Assembly (NCBI GenBank): GCA_049700435.1
Contig: JBNAVK010000007.1
Location: forward strand, 1-41,698
Direction of reading: 5' to 3'
Source: JAVZLH01 sp049700435
GTDB lineage: Archaea; Thermoproteota; Bathyarchaeia; Bathyarchaeales; Bathycorpusculaceae
Length of the DNA: 41,698 bases
The notes under the pieces were generated by a model that saw nothing but the letters and a program-made list of their open reading frames with translations, was not told the origin of the DNA and ran no database searches. The stretch's first letter is position 1, and the number at the start of each line of letters is the position of its first letter. Positions 22,837 to 30,698 of this stretch are shown here, piece by piece. Position numbers and translations under genes: made by a program.

Positions 22837-23397
22837 ATGAACTATATGGAGTTTCAAGCTGGCAAAGCAAAAGTTGTTCTGGTTCAAGGAGATATAACAG
22901 AACAGGAAACAGACGCCATAGTCAACGCTGCTAATTCAACCTTGATGGGAGGCGGAGGCGTAGACGGCGCAATCCACCGCAAAGGCGGACCAAAAATCCT
23001 CGAAGAATGCAAAAAGATAAGGGCAACCGAATATCCTGAGGGTCTCCCAACCGGAAAAGCCGTCATCACTTCTGGAGGTAACTTAAAGGCTAAACACGTT
23101 ATTCACACCGTTGGACCAGTTTGGCGAGGCGGCAGAAGCGGAGAACCAGAACTGCTGGCGGATGCCTACCGCAACTCCTTAAAATTGGCGGTTTCTAAGG
23201 GTTTAAAAACCATAGCCTTTCCATCTATAAGCACAGGCGCCTATGGATACCCCATTGAAAAGGCAAGTCAAATAGCCATATCAACCGTTAAAGAGTTTTT
23301 GGAAAGAGAAAATCAGCTTGAAAAAGTCGTGTTTGTGTTATTTTCAAGTCGCGACTTGGAAATTTACAAAGATGTGGCAAAGAAAATCTTTAGCTAA
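22837..23397 (+). CDS. Macro-domain ADP-ribose hydrolase
   Basis: A 186-residue protein made almost entirely of a macro domain, which binds ADP-ribose and removes it from proteins, nucleic acids or O-acetyl-ADP-ribose. The ADP-ribose loop is VNAANSTLMGGGGVDGAIHR (asparagines and GGGVDGAIH), followed by GPVWRGG and the second loop FPSISTGAYGYP. This is the MacroD-type pattern with all its expected residues. An open frame extends 75 bases further upstream, but ATG 22837 follows AAAGGAG and GAGAGG and starts right before the domain. It follows the LysE gene by 47 bases on the same strand. The target is unknown. Confidence 0.93.
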   Translation: MNYMEFQAGKAKVVLVQGDITEQETDAIVNAANSTLMGGGGVDGAIHRKGGPKILEECKKIRATEYPEGLPTGKAVITSGGNLKAKHVIHTVGPVWRGGRSGEPELLADAYRNSLKLAVSKGLKTIAFPSISTGAYGYPIEKASQIAISTVKEFLERENQLEKVVFVLFSSRDLEIYKDVAKKIFS

Positions 23398-23442
23398 TTA
23401 AAGAGTTTATATGAAGTCAAGAATATTAAAAAAATAGTGGTT

Positions 23443-24666
23443 TTAGGTGTAAGCTGCGAATCCTTTGCCCAATATTGTGTAGCCCGTTATCAACTTCATT
23501 ATTTCACTTGTGCCATCTGGAATCGTCATCATCCTTGCATCTCTGTAGTATCTTTCCAATGGCATCTCGTCTGAAAGCCCTAAGCCCCCGTGAATTTGTA
23601 TCGCATCATAAGTCACCTTAACAGCAGCCTCTCCACCATACACTTTCGCTGTTGCAGAAAGCCTCCTTGCCTCTGGACTGCCTTTTGCAATAGCATCTAT
23701 GGCTTTGTAGCCCAAAAGCCTACCAGTTTCGATTAAAACACTCATGTTGTAGAGCATTTCTTGGATAAGCTGGAATTTGCCGAGGGGTTTGCCGAACTGC
23801 ACCCTTTCCTTAGCATATTTCACAGCAGCCTCGAAAGCAGCTTCAGCTATCCCTATTGAGGTTAAGCCCATGCCGGCTCGTGGTAGCGTCATAAGTGCAG
23901 TGAATGGTGCCATTTGGCTAAAAAGCCGCGTCATCCCTTCTGAAAGTGGCAAGAGCTCCATCAGTTTAGGGTCTGACATGGCTTTGGCCATCATGGTGTT
24001 CATTTCGTTCTCCTTTGGGACTTTGCAGTCCACTAAGAACATTTCGTCTGTGGGAGACGCCTTCCAGCCTATCTTGTGCAGCGCATTGGTTTCAAATGGC
24101 GATGCTTCTCGGTCTACTAGGAAGAAGGACTCTGCTCCAGTGGTTAGGTCTTTAGCGCCTACGAAGGCTGCATCTGCGATTGACGCGTTGCTTATCCATG
24201 TTTTGTTGCCGTTAATTATGTAGTAGTCGCCTTCCAGTTTCGCCGTGGTTTTGAGGTTTGAGGTGTCGCATCCGGCTTCTGGTTCTGTTTCAGCGAAGCA
24301 TCCGATGAATTCTGCGCGTTCAAGTTTTGGCATTAGCCTATCTTGAGTTTCCTCAGACGCTAAAGGGACAAACATTGCTGGAATGCTGCTCATTCCAAAC
24401 AGCGGCAGTATGCTCGCCCAAACCTTTCCAACTTCTTCAGCCATTATCCCAAACATTATTGGGTCTTCAGCGAAAACTGCCTTTGCACTTTCTGGGTCTA
24501 GTCCAATGCCCACTTTTTTGAACTTCTTCATTATGTCTATTGCTTCCGCCTTCGTAAAGGGACCCTTCTTATCTCGTTCGTCCGCTATCGGTGCAAATTC
24601 TTTCTGTAAAAGTTCTCGGAGACTGTCTCTGAACATTTTTTCTTCTTGCGTAAATTCGAAATCCAT
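23443..24666 (-). CDS. Acyl-CoA dehydrogenase family flavoprotein
   Basis: A 407-residue FAD enzyme with the usual three-domain layout. The N-terminal helices start FTQEEKMFRDSLRELL; the middle beta domain has CFAETEPEAGCDTSNL and INGNKTWISNASIADA; the C-terminal helices contain ERVQFGKPLGKFQLIQ and IHGGLGLSDEMPLERYYRDARM. In many family members the catalytic base is a glutamate in Y-E-G-T; here the position reads I-P-D-G-T, so it is Asp384. The alternative glutamate position used by isovaleryl/long-chain enzymes also looks non-acidic. The substrate is therefore open. No thiolase, hydratase or electron-transfer flavoprotein gene is adjacent. A textbook GGAGG lies nine bases before the ATG. 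Confidence 0.9.
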   Translation of the reverse strand: MDFEFTQEEKMFRDSLRELLQKEFAPIADERDKKGPFTKAEAIDIMKKFKKVGIGLDPESAKAVFAEDPIMFGIMAEEVGKVWASILPLFGMSSIPAMFVPLASEETQDRLMPKLERAEFIGCFAETEPEAGCDTSNLKTTAKLEGDYYIINGNKTWISNASIADAAFVGAKDLTTGAESFFLVDREASPFETNALHKIGWKASPTDEMFLVDCKVPKENEMNTMMAKAMSDPKLMELLPLSEGMTRLFSQMAPFTALMTLPRAGMGLTSIGIAEAAFEAAVKYAKERVQFGKPLGKFQLIQEMLYNMSVLIETGRLLGYKAIDAIAKGSPEARRLSATAKVYGGEAAVKVTYDAIQIHGGLGLSDEMPLERYYRDARMMTIPDGTSEIMKLITGYTILGKGFAAYT

Positions 24667-24852
24667 TCGATAACCTCCTTAGCTCAGTCTAGACATTAAC
24701 CTTTATTAATTTCTTACCGTCAACAAAACATTTTTTTACAATAAAAGTCCCTAACTTACCTCTTCTATACTCTGAATTTAAAGGCGCATGATTCTTAGCT
24801 TGTGTTTACTATGAGAATAATTGTTTCTGAGCGAGTTTGGAAGCGCAAAACA

Positions 24853-25458
24853 CTATGTTATGTTACGCAGAACTCCATTTTTTCCGATTCTTAATTGTCT
24901 TTCGCCTCTGAAAGTTGATGTGCTTGCGTTTTCAATTTGGACAACATCCCCTGTGGATATAGCGTCAATCTGTTTGTTCCACAAACACAGCTTAATAGTT
25001 CCAGTCTCGTCTGCTATCAAAGCGTTGGCTACGCTGGCGTAATTTCCAAACCTTGTAAAGACAATTGTCGGTTTCGCTATTTCAACAACCTTAGCCTTCA
25101 AATTAACTTTTTTCATTCCTACACGTAAGTCTCTGATTTGAAAAGAACGTGGTCGATTATCCCTTCTGATTAAGCGTCTTTGGAACATCACAGTCTCTTT
25201 GAACTCCCTTATCGAATTACCTTGCTTTGATAGAAATTCTTTAGGGACTGGAAACTGAGCAACAACCTTCGCACCTTTTGTTATCAAAAGAGTGACCTTG
25301 TTCTTTTGCTCGTTGCGGCGCTCAATCGAAAGACTTCCACATGTGGATTTCTTGTTTTCGCTCGCTGAAATTAGTGCGTAGAAAAACTTTTCGGGGTCAA
25401 CTTCATACTTTAAAGAAAGAAAAGCGAGGTATTCGCTGTGTGATACTTTGTTCCGCAT
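24853..25458 (-). CDS. OB-fold single-stranded DNA-binding protein (archaeal SSB/RPA-like)
   Basis: A 201-residue protein. The C-terminal 95 residues form an OB fold of crenarchaeal SSB type: IRDLRVGMKKVNLKAKVVEI, then TRFGNYASVANALIADETGTIKL and WNKQIDAISTGDVVQIENA, and a last strand FRGERQLRIGKNG. The D-E-T-G-T-I-K-L-x-L-W signature is typical of RPA70-like OB folds. The N-terminal half is unrecognised, basic and may be a second nucleic-acid or protein-binding module. It follows alba by seven bases on the same strand, so the two chromatin/ssDNA proteins are very likely co-transcribed. Typical crenarchaeal SSB is about 150 residues with an acidic tail, which is absent here. Confidence 0.8.
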   Translation of the reverse strand: MRNKVSHSEYLAFLSLKYEVDPEKFFYALISASENKKSTCGSLSIERRNEQKNKVTLLITKGAKVVAQFPVPKEFLSKQGNSIREFKETVMFQRRLIRRDNRPRSFQIRDLRVGMKKVNLKAKVVEIAKPTIVFTRFGNYASVANALIADETGTIKLCLWNKQIDAISTGDVVQIENASTSTFRGERQLRIGKNGVLRNIT

Positions 25459-25465
25459 TGTTTTC

Positions 25466-25753
25466 CTACTCTTTTGTAAGTGTTATTTCCATTGTTGAAA
25501 CCATCCTTGCCTTATTTTCGCCTTCTCTCGGTGGCATTTCCGCTGTGCCTATGGCTATTTTACTTATTTGCAAGTCTTTTAGAAATCGCCTTCGTGCTAT
25601 TTCAGCTACGTCAACCGCTGTTGTAATTGCTTGTCCGCGGGCTTTCAAAGTTATTTCTTTAGCATTGCTTGCTGAAAGGCTTGTAATTATTGCTAGAACA
25701 TATGCCATTGGTGGTTTGCTTCCAATGAAGATAACATCTTTATTTTCTGTCAT
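25466..25753 (-). CDS. alba: DNA/RNA-binding chromatin protein Alba
   Basis: A 95-residue Alba protein, which dimerises, coats DNA and binds RNA. The sequence shows DVIFIGSKPPMAYVLAIITSL, with the lysine (K13) that in Sulfolobus Alba is acetylated and contacts DNA, then EITLKARGQAITTAVDVAEI and a final strand VSTMEITL. Length is that of the family. AAAGGAGTGA lies about seven bases before the ATG. About 70 bases of probable leader contain an inverted repeat (25782-25825) that could control expression. It lies between the YHS gene and the OB-fold gene, all on the minus strand. Confidence 0.96.
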   Translation of the reverse strand: MTENKDVIFIGSKPPMAYVLAIITSLSASNAKEITLKARGQAITTAVDVAEIARRRFLKDLQISKIAIGTAEMPPREGENKARMVSTMEITLTKE

Positions 25754-25781
25754 CCCTTTTTCACTCCTTTTTTGTTTTTAT

Positions 25782-25825
25782 GTAACGTTGCTGTGTCTGC
25801 GCGTCTGTGAATGACAGAACGTTAC
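25782..25825. repeat. Inverted repeat in the alba 5' region
   Basis: GTAACGTT (25782-25789) is matched by AACGTTAC (25818-25825), and just inside CTGT (25791-25794) is matched by ACAG (25814-25817) with a single unpaired G. The result is a 12-pair stem with a 19-base loop. Each arm also contains the palindrome AACGTT, so the pair could equally be a double operator. The outer arm starts where transcription from the TATA box at 25848-25856 should begin, so in RNA this would be a hairpin at the very 5' end of the alba leader. Confidence 0.5.
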
Positions 25826-25847
25826 TGGTATAAGATCCTCAATCTTG

Positions 25848-25856
25848 CTTATAAGG
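25848..25856 (-). promoter_or_regulatory. Probable alba TATA box
   Basis: The minus strand reads CCTTATAAG, about 25 bases ahead of the outer arm of the inverted repeat and 95 bases before the alba ATG. A second, weaker TTATAC lies at 25830-25835. This would separate alba transcription from the YHS gene upstream. Confidence 0.4.
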
Positions 25857-25892
25857 GCACATGGAAAATAATTAGGGAGTAATGGTGCTATA

Positions 25893-26036
25893 TCACTTAA
25901 CAAACTTAGTTGGGTGTCTTTTGAACTTCTTCTTGCAAATTAATGAACAAAAATGATAAGTTTCACCCTCGTAAGTGATTTTGAATTTGGCTGTCTTTTC
26001 GTCGAGAATCATTCCGCAGACAGGGTCTTTGGGCAT
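25893..26036 (-). CDS. 47-residue YHS-domain protein
   Basis: A short reading frame of 47 codons plus stop. It starts with MPKDPVCGMILDEKTAKF, continues with TYEGETYHFCSLICKKKF and ends HPTKFVK. This is a complete YHS domain: the D-P-V-C-G-M box, a Y-x-F-C-S-x-x-C-K-x-x-F box and a final P-x-K. YHS domains are metal-binding, usually for copper or other soft metals, and occur alone or on metal ATPases and oxygenases. The three cysteines (7, 30, 34) are all present. The frame lies between the helicase (62-base gap) and alba (139-base gap) on the same strand and is easily missed because of its size. Confidence 0.85.
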   Translation of the reverse strand: MPKDPVCGMILDEKTAKFKITYEGETYHFCSLICKKKFKRHPTKFVK

Positions 26037-26098
26037 TTTCAGTTTTAACCTCGTTTAAGAGTGTGCGCTCTGCTTATTATGTTTAGTGGAGAAGGCGG

Positions 26099-27208
26099 CT
26101 ATGTTATCTCTTCTATGCGTGTTTTGGTAAGAGCTTTTATAGTGTTTAATTCTGCAATTTCTCCATAACCCACAAGCGTTATGGCTGTTCCACTCTGTCC
26201 CTTTCTGGCAGTTCGCCCTATCCTATGGAAATAGACTAAGGCATCTTGGGGGACATCATAGTTTATTATGTGTGTTACTCCTTGAATGTCCAAACCCCGT
26301 GCGGCAACGTCTGTTGCAACAAGCAACTTTAGCTTTCCTCTTCTGAAAGCGTTAGTGACGAAATCTCTTTGCGGTTGAGTAAAACCAGCATGTAACGGTT
26401 TTGCGTCATATCCCCTTTTCCTCAGCTTGTCTGCGATTATGCTTGTTTCCAGTCGGGTTTTACAGAATATTATCGCTCGATCCATGTGATTCTCGTCTAG
26501 AATGTTGCATAAGATTTCGAATTTGCTGTGAGGGTTTACAACCATGTAATACTGGTTTATCTGCGAAAGGGCTATTTCGTCTTTGCTAACAAGTATCTTT
26601 TGTGGGTTCTTCATGTATCTGCCACACAACTTCATTACTGTATGGTCTATTGTTGCCGAGAAAAGGCTCGTCTGCCTGTTGGACGGCATTTTTGAAAGTA
26701 TGTATTCAATATCATCTATGAAGCCCATGTCCAACATTCTATCCGCCTCGTCTAAAATAACAACCTTCACCAACGCCAAATTTAGAATGCGTCTATCAAG
26801 CAAGTCAATTACACGTCCTGGCGTGCCAACAACAATTTGAATGCCTCTTTCAAGTGCCCGTATTTGTCTTTCAATTGGCTCTCCTCCATAAACTGGTAAA
26901 ACTTTCAGCTTCGTGTATTTTGCGAGTTGGCTGATGTGTTCTGCAACTTGAACGGCGAGTTCGCGAGTTGGCACCAACACTAAACCTTGAACGTCCTTAA
27001 CTTCTGAGTTTAGTCTTTCAATCATTGGAATGCCAAAAGCCGCAGTTTTTCCAGTTCCAGTCTGCGCTTGCCCAATAACATCTTTGCCTTCAAGTAATGG
27101 GGTTATGGCTTGGGCTTGAATTGGAAAAAGATTATTAAAACCAAGCTCTTCGATGCCTTTCATAACTTCCATGCTTAAGGGTAAATCTTTAAACTGTTGT
27201 ATCTGCAT
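26099..27208 (-). CDS. DEAD-box ATP-dependent RNA helicase
   Basis: A 369-residue helicase core. Motifs in order: the Q-motif (FPIQAQAI), motif I AQTGTGKTAAFG (48-59), Ia PTRELAVQ, GG in VYGGEP, Ib TPGRVIDLL, II DEADRMLDMGF, III SATID, IV AIIFCKTR, V ATDVAARGLDIQGV and VI HRIGRTARKGQ. It lacks the long basic C-terminal tail of DeaD/CsdA, so it is a minimal archaeal helicase that remodels RNA or ribosomal particles. It has its own TATA box and about 85-95 bases of leader, with AGGAG about 12 bases before the ATG. RtcB lies upstream and a YHS gene, alba and an OB-fold gene downstream on the same strand. Confidence 0.95.
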   Translation of the reverse strand: MQIQQFKDLPLSMEVMKGIEELGFNNLFPIQAQAITPLLEGKDVIGQAQTGTGKTAAFGIPMIERLNSEVKDVQGLVLVPTRELAVQVAEHISQLAKYTKLKVLPVYGGEPIERQIRALERGIQIVVGTPGRVIDLLDRRILNLALVKVVILDEADRMLDMGFIDDIEYILSKMPSNRQTSLFSATIDHTVMKLCGRYMKNPQKILVSKDEIALSQINQYYMVVNPHSKFEILCNILDENHMDRAIIFCKTRLETSIIADKLRKRGYDAKPLHAGFTQPQRDFVTNAFRRGKLKLLVATDVAARGLDIQGVTHIINYDVPQDALVYFHRIGRTARKGQSGTAITLVGYGEIAELNTIKALTKTRIEEIT

Positions 27209-27316
27209 ATTTTATCATTTCTCCTGCCACAAAATTTTTCATGCATTTTCCAAGAGCCTTTCAAAAGCCTCGTTGATTACATGAATTAATGTGACAGCAA
27301 CATCCAACGCAACACG

Positions 27317-27328
27317 CTTATAAAAAGG
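27317..27328 (-). promoter_or_regulatory. Helicase TATA box
   Basis: The minus strand reads CCTTTTTATAAG, preceded by AAA, an acceptable BRE/TATA pair. Transcription from it would start near 27295 and give a leader of roughly 90 bases before the ATG at 27208. A leader this long is unusual among the short leaders elsewhere in the window and could carry regulation. Confidence 0.45.
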
Positions 27329-27382
27329 TTTAGCCTGCAAAAGGGAGAAACCGTGGATAAAATTAACCTTTTACAAGCCACA

Positions 27383-28870
27383 CTAGCCTTTAACAACTGC
27401 TAAGGGAACTATTCTCGCAACTTTCGTGGCTATTCCAACTTTATCGCTTACTTCTGCAACAATATCCACATTTTTGTAGGCTGGGTCCGCCTCCTCGGCC
27501 AAAACAACTGAGCTCGCTGCTCTAACGTAAATGCCCCGTTGCTCTAACGCCTTCTTTATATCTCCACCCCAAAACCTCCGTTTAGCAGCGTTTCTACTCA
27601 TCATTCTTCCAGCACCGTGGGCTGTGGAACCAAAGCTTATTTGCATAGCCTTTTCCGTACCAACCAAAAGCCACGAACTTGTTCCCATACTTCCAGGGAT
27701 GAGCACGGGTTGACCATGTGAACGGTAGTCTGCTGGTATTTCCGGATGTTCCGGTGGAAAAGCTCTTGTCGCGCCTTTTCTGTGAACCCACACTTTCCTG
27801 CGATGTTCATTCACGCTATGGTTTTCTATCTTTGCAATGTTATGAGCAACATCATAGACAAGTTTTAAACCGAATCTCTCCGGGTCCTCCTTGTACACTT
27901 GCTGAAAGCTTTGTCTAACCCAATGCATTATTACTTGACGATTTACAAAAGCATAATTGACTGCACATGCCATTGCTTGATAGTAGTCCTCTGCCTCGTT
28001 GCTTTTTCCAGGTGCGCATGCAAGTTCTCGGTCTGGCAGAACAATTTTGTACTTGTGAACCGCCCTCTCCATAACCCTCAAGTAGTCTGAGCATATTTGG
28101 TGCCCAAATCCCCTAGAGCCACAGTGTATCATTATGGTTACTTGACCCTCATGGTCTATCCCAAAAGCCTTAGCCGTTTTCGAATCATAAATTTTATCAA
28201 CCTTCTGCACTTCCAAAAAGTGATTTCCCGAACCCAAAGTGCCGATTTGCGTTAAACCCCTATTTTTTGCGGTTGTTGAAACCTTATCTGGATCGGCACT
28301 TTTCATGCAACCACGTTCCTCGCAGTGTTCCGCATCTTCAGACCATCCTAAGCCTCTGTCTATAACCCACTGGACACCCTCAACAACGAGCCTATCCAAG
28401 TCGGTAGCAGTCACCCTAAAATCTTTTCTCCGACTTCCAAGCCCGCATGGAACATTCTCAAAAATCGTGTTTGCGAGTTGAGCGAGTTTCGGTCTGATGT
28501 CTTCTTCAGAAAGGTTGGTTGTTAACAATCGAACGCCGCAGTTTATGTCGTAGCCGACGCCTCCGGGGCTTATTACGCCTTCATCGTAATCTGTTGCAGC
28601 CACGCCACCTATTGGAAAGCCATATCCTTCATGCCCGTCGGGTAATGTAATTGCATATTTGTAAATCCCTGGCAAATGAGCAACATTTACACATTGTTCA
28701 AGAGTTCTGTCCGTCTGCATTTTCTCTAATAGTTCTCTGTTAGCAAAAATTATCCCTGGAACGCGCATTCCAGGCTTGTATTTTGGGATGCGCCAAGTAT
28801 AATCGTCTATTTTCTCAAGAGGAACCTTTTCAGAGGGTGGACGGCTTTCTCCTTCTTCCACAAGTTTCAC
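27383..28870 (-). CDS. rtcB: tRNA-splicing RNA ligase RtcB
   Basis: A 495-residue GTP- and metal-dependent ligase that joins tRNA exon halves (2',3'-cyclic phosphate to 5'-OH). Metal ligands are visible in GGVGYDINCGVRL (Asp108, Cys111), GSGNHFLEV, IHCGSRGFGH and VAHNIAKIENH. The guanylylated histidine is His418 in STAHGAGRMMSR. No intein interrupts it, and the length is normal. The start is GTG 28870, and a TATA box lies about 29 bases upstream, so the mRNA is probably leaderless or nearly so. Archease, its activator, is encoded 1.8 kb away, and an intron-bearing tRNA and an endonuclease paralogue lie elsewhere in the window. Confidence 0.97.
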   Translation of the reverse strand: MKLVEEGESRPPSEKVPLEKIDDYTWRIPKYKPGMRVPGIIFANRELLEKMQTDRTLEQCVNVAHLPGIYKYAITLPDGHEGYGFPIGGVAATDYDEGVISPGGVGYDINCGVRLLTTNLSEEDIRPKLAQLANTIFENVPCGLGSRRKDFRVTATDLDRLVVEGVQWVIDRGLGWSEDAEHCEERGCMKSADPDKVSTTAKNRGLTQIGTLGSGNHFLEVQKVDKIYDSKTAKAFGIDHEGQVTIMIHCGSRGFGHQICSDYLRVMERAVHKYKIVLPDRELACAPGKSNEAEDYYQAMACAVNYAFVNRQVIMHWVRQSFQQVYKEDPERFGLKLVYDVAHNIAKIENHSVNEHRRKVWVHRKGATRAFPPEHPEIPADYRSHGQPVLIPGSMGTSSWLLVGTEKAMQISFGSTAHGAGRMMSRNAAKRRFWGGDIKKALEQRGIYVRAASSVVLAEEADPAYKNVDIVAEVSDKVGIATKVARIVPLAVVKG

Positions 28871-28895
28871 CTAATGCTAAGATTTGAAATGCCTC

Positions 28896-28903
28896 ATATA
28901 AAC
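28896..28903 (-). promoter_or_regulatory. rtcB TATA box
   Basis: The minus strand reads GTTTATATG, centred about 29 bases before the rtcB GTG. Initiation 25 bases downstream would fall within a few bases of the start codon, pointing to a leaderless transcript. Confidence 0.5.
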
Positions 28904-28929
28904 GATTTTGGTATTCATTGCAGAGAGGG

Positions 28930-29844
28930 TTATATATTGCCGTAGTTCTTGACAAAATCAATTATTCCTTGGATGCTTTCTCTGAAAACTGTTTGCTTCA
29001 AGATTGGATGTGCTCTAATGTATTTTTCAGCTTTTTTCAAAGATTCATCCTCTGAAATTATTCCATTTGTTATCATTTCATTTGTTTCTTTCTTCTCTAG
29101 CCCTTGCTTTGCAACTTTAGCCCAGAGCCTAAGTTGTTCTCCGTAGGCTTGAAGTTTTTTCATAGCGTCCACTGCCTTGCCAAAGTGGCTGTAATATAAC
29201 ACGCTGGGCTTCAAACTGGCGAGTTTGTCCAATGAAGCGAGTGCAATGTCTAAACGGAAAGGCGATGGCGTCGTAGGTACATTAATGTCAAATTCGTTCA
29301 AGTAAACTCCAGCGGCGTCTCCGCAGAAAACTCCATTACTTAATGTCTCATAATAGCCTAGGTGATGCGAGGCATGACCGAGGGTTTCCAAAACCTTTAA
29401 CTTGACACCTTTTCCAACGTCAAAAATCATACCCTCCGCTGCCGCGATAATCCTATTTTCTGGAACTGGTTCTGGCTTGCCATATATTTCAGCTATTTCT
29501 TTCAGGACTTGTCTCGACTGTTGCCAGAGCTTCTCTGGACTTGCCAAATGCGGCGCTCCCCTCGGGTGGACAATGAGCTTAGCTTTAGGCAAATGCTTCA
29601 GAAGGGTTCCTGCTCCTCCGCCGTGGTCTAAGTGAATGTGCGAAACGGCAACGTATGCAACTTCACTAGGCTTAACGTTCAGTCTCTCTAATCCCAGCAA
29701 CAAGTTGGGAATTGAGGAAGCGGGACCCGTTTCAACAATGGCGACAGAATCGCCTTTCAAAATGTAGCTGGCGATGAAATTTTCTATTCCAGCGGGTTCA
29801 ACATCAACCAAGTAAATGTGTTCTTCAATCTTTGTCACATGCAT
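28930..29844 (-). CDS. Metallo-beta-lactamase fold hydrolase
   Basis: A 304-residue (from the preferred start) MBL-fold protein. It opens with the usual HVTKIEEHIYLVDVEPAG and contains the metal site SHIHLDHGGGAG (H-x-H-x-D-H), a third histidine in ETLGHASHHLGYY, aspartate in FCGDAAGVY, and a last histidine in LYYSHFGKA. The C-terminal 90 residues are helical. Members of this class include glyoxalase II-like thioesterases and many uncharacterised hydrolases; the substrate cannot be assigned. An in-frame TTG lies 72 bases upstream, but its extension is basic and unlike the family, so ATG 29844 is preferred. It sits between rtcB (59-base gap, same strand) and divergent adk. Confidence 0.88.
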   Translation of the reverse strand: MHVTKIEEHIYLVDVEPAGIENFIASYILKGDSVAIVETGPASSIPNLLLGLERLNVKPSEVAYVAVSHIHLDHGGGAGTLLKHLPKAKLIVHPRGAPHLASPEKLWQQSRQVLKEIAEIYGKPEPVPENRIIAAAEGMIFDVGKGVKLKVLETLGHASHHLGYYETLSNGVFCGDAAGVYLNEFDINVPTTPSPFRLDIALASLDKLASLKPSVLYYSHFGKAVDAMKKLQAYGEQLRLWAKVAKQGLEKKETNEMITNGIISEDESLKKAEKYIRAHPILKQTVFRESIQGIIDFVKNYGNI

Positions 29845-29976
29845 TTGGAATACGCGCCGCAGCCTTGAGCAGAGCCTTAAATTTTCCGCCAACAGCTTTA
29901 AATGTTTCCGTAGCAAGTTCAGAGGTTCTTCATCTGGAAATCTTGTTAAATAGATAACTTTCCCGATATGGTAACC

Positions 29977-29990
29977 TTTAATTATAAACC
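29977..29990 (+). promoter_or_regulatory. adk TATA region
   Basis: TTTAATTATAAACC lies 40-53 bases before the adk ATG (30030). Initiation about 25 bases downstream leaves a short leader containing GGTGA, which is suitably placed as a ribosome-binding site. Confidence 0.45.
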
Positions 29991-30029
29991 TACAATTTTC
30001 TATAGGGAAACAAGTAAAATGGTGAAAAC

Positions 30030-30683
30030 ATGGTAAACGCCATCATTTTCGGTGCTCCCGGTTCGGGAAAGGGCACCTATGCTTTGAGGCTTCAGTCTCA
30101 GCTTGGCTTGGATGTAATTGCAACTGGCGACATTTTCCGCCAAATAATGAAAGAAGACACGCCTTTAGGAAGGAAGGTAAAAGACTTTGTTGAGAAGGGT
30201 TTGCTTGTTCCTGACGATGTTGTCATAGAGGTTCTTAAGCAAAGTTTAGCTAAAACAAGCGGCAAAGGCTTCATTTTGGACGGGTATCCACGCACAATTG
30301 AACAAGCCAAGGCTTTAGAGAAAATCGCCAAAATAGACGTAGTAATTCACTTGATAGTCCCCGAATGGATAATTATAGAACGCTTGTCTACAAGGCGAAT
30401 CTGCAAAAACTGTGGGCAAATATACAATATACGTTATTTAAAACCAAAAGTTGACATGATATGCGACAAGTGCGGAGGACAACTTTATCAGCGTCCAGAC
30501 GACACTCCAGAAGTCATAAAGGAGAGAATTCATGTTTACGAACGCCAAACCCAACCGATTCTAAATTATTATGGAGAGAAGGGCGTTCCGTTTGTTGAGT
30601 TTAAGTGTGAAGAGTTGGATGTTCCGCCTGAGGTGGGCGTGGAAGAAATCAAAAAAGGTTTGAAAAAACTTAAGCTGATTTGA
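30030..30683 (+). CDS. adk: Adenylate kinase with zinc-type LID
   Basis: A 217-residue bacterial-style (long-LID) adenylate kinase converting AMP and ATP to two ADP. The P-loop is GAPGSGKGT (8-16); the AMP site is ATGDIFRQ; VLKQSL precedes GFILDGYPRT; the LID domain carries two cysteine pairs, CKNCG (125,128) and CDKCG (145,148), which bind zinc. The final part contains ERIHVYERQTQPIL. All catalytic arginines expected from the family appear present. GGTGA lies six bases before the ATG. It is convergent with the archease gene (15-base gap). Confidence 0.96.
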   Translation: MVNAIIFGAPGSGKGTYALRLQSQLGLDVIATGDIFRQIMKEDTPLGRKVKDFVEKGLLVPDDVVIEVLKQSLAKTSGKGFILDGYPRTIEQAKALEKIAKIDVVIHLIVPEWIIIERLSTRRICKNCGQIYNIRYLKPKVDMICDKCGGQLYQRPDDTPEVIKERIHVYERQTQPILNYYGEKGVPFVEFKCEELDVPPEVGVEEIKKGLKKLKLI

Positions 30684-30698
30684 AAAGCCAATTTTTAA

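Noticed and set aside
24812..24895. A 27-codon plus-strand frame upstream of the acyl-CoA dehydrogenase gene.
   Set aside because: No ribosome-binding site or recognisable motif, and its end overlaps the OB-fold gene antisense.
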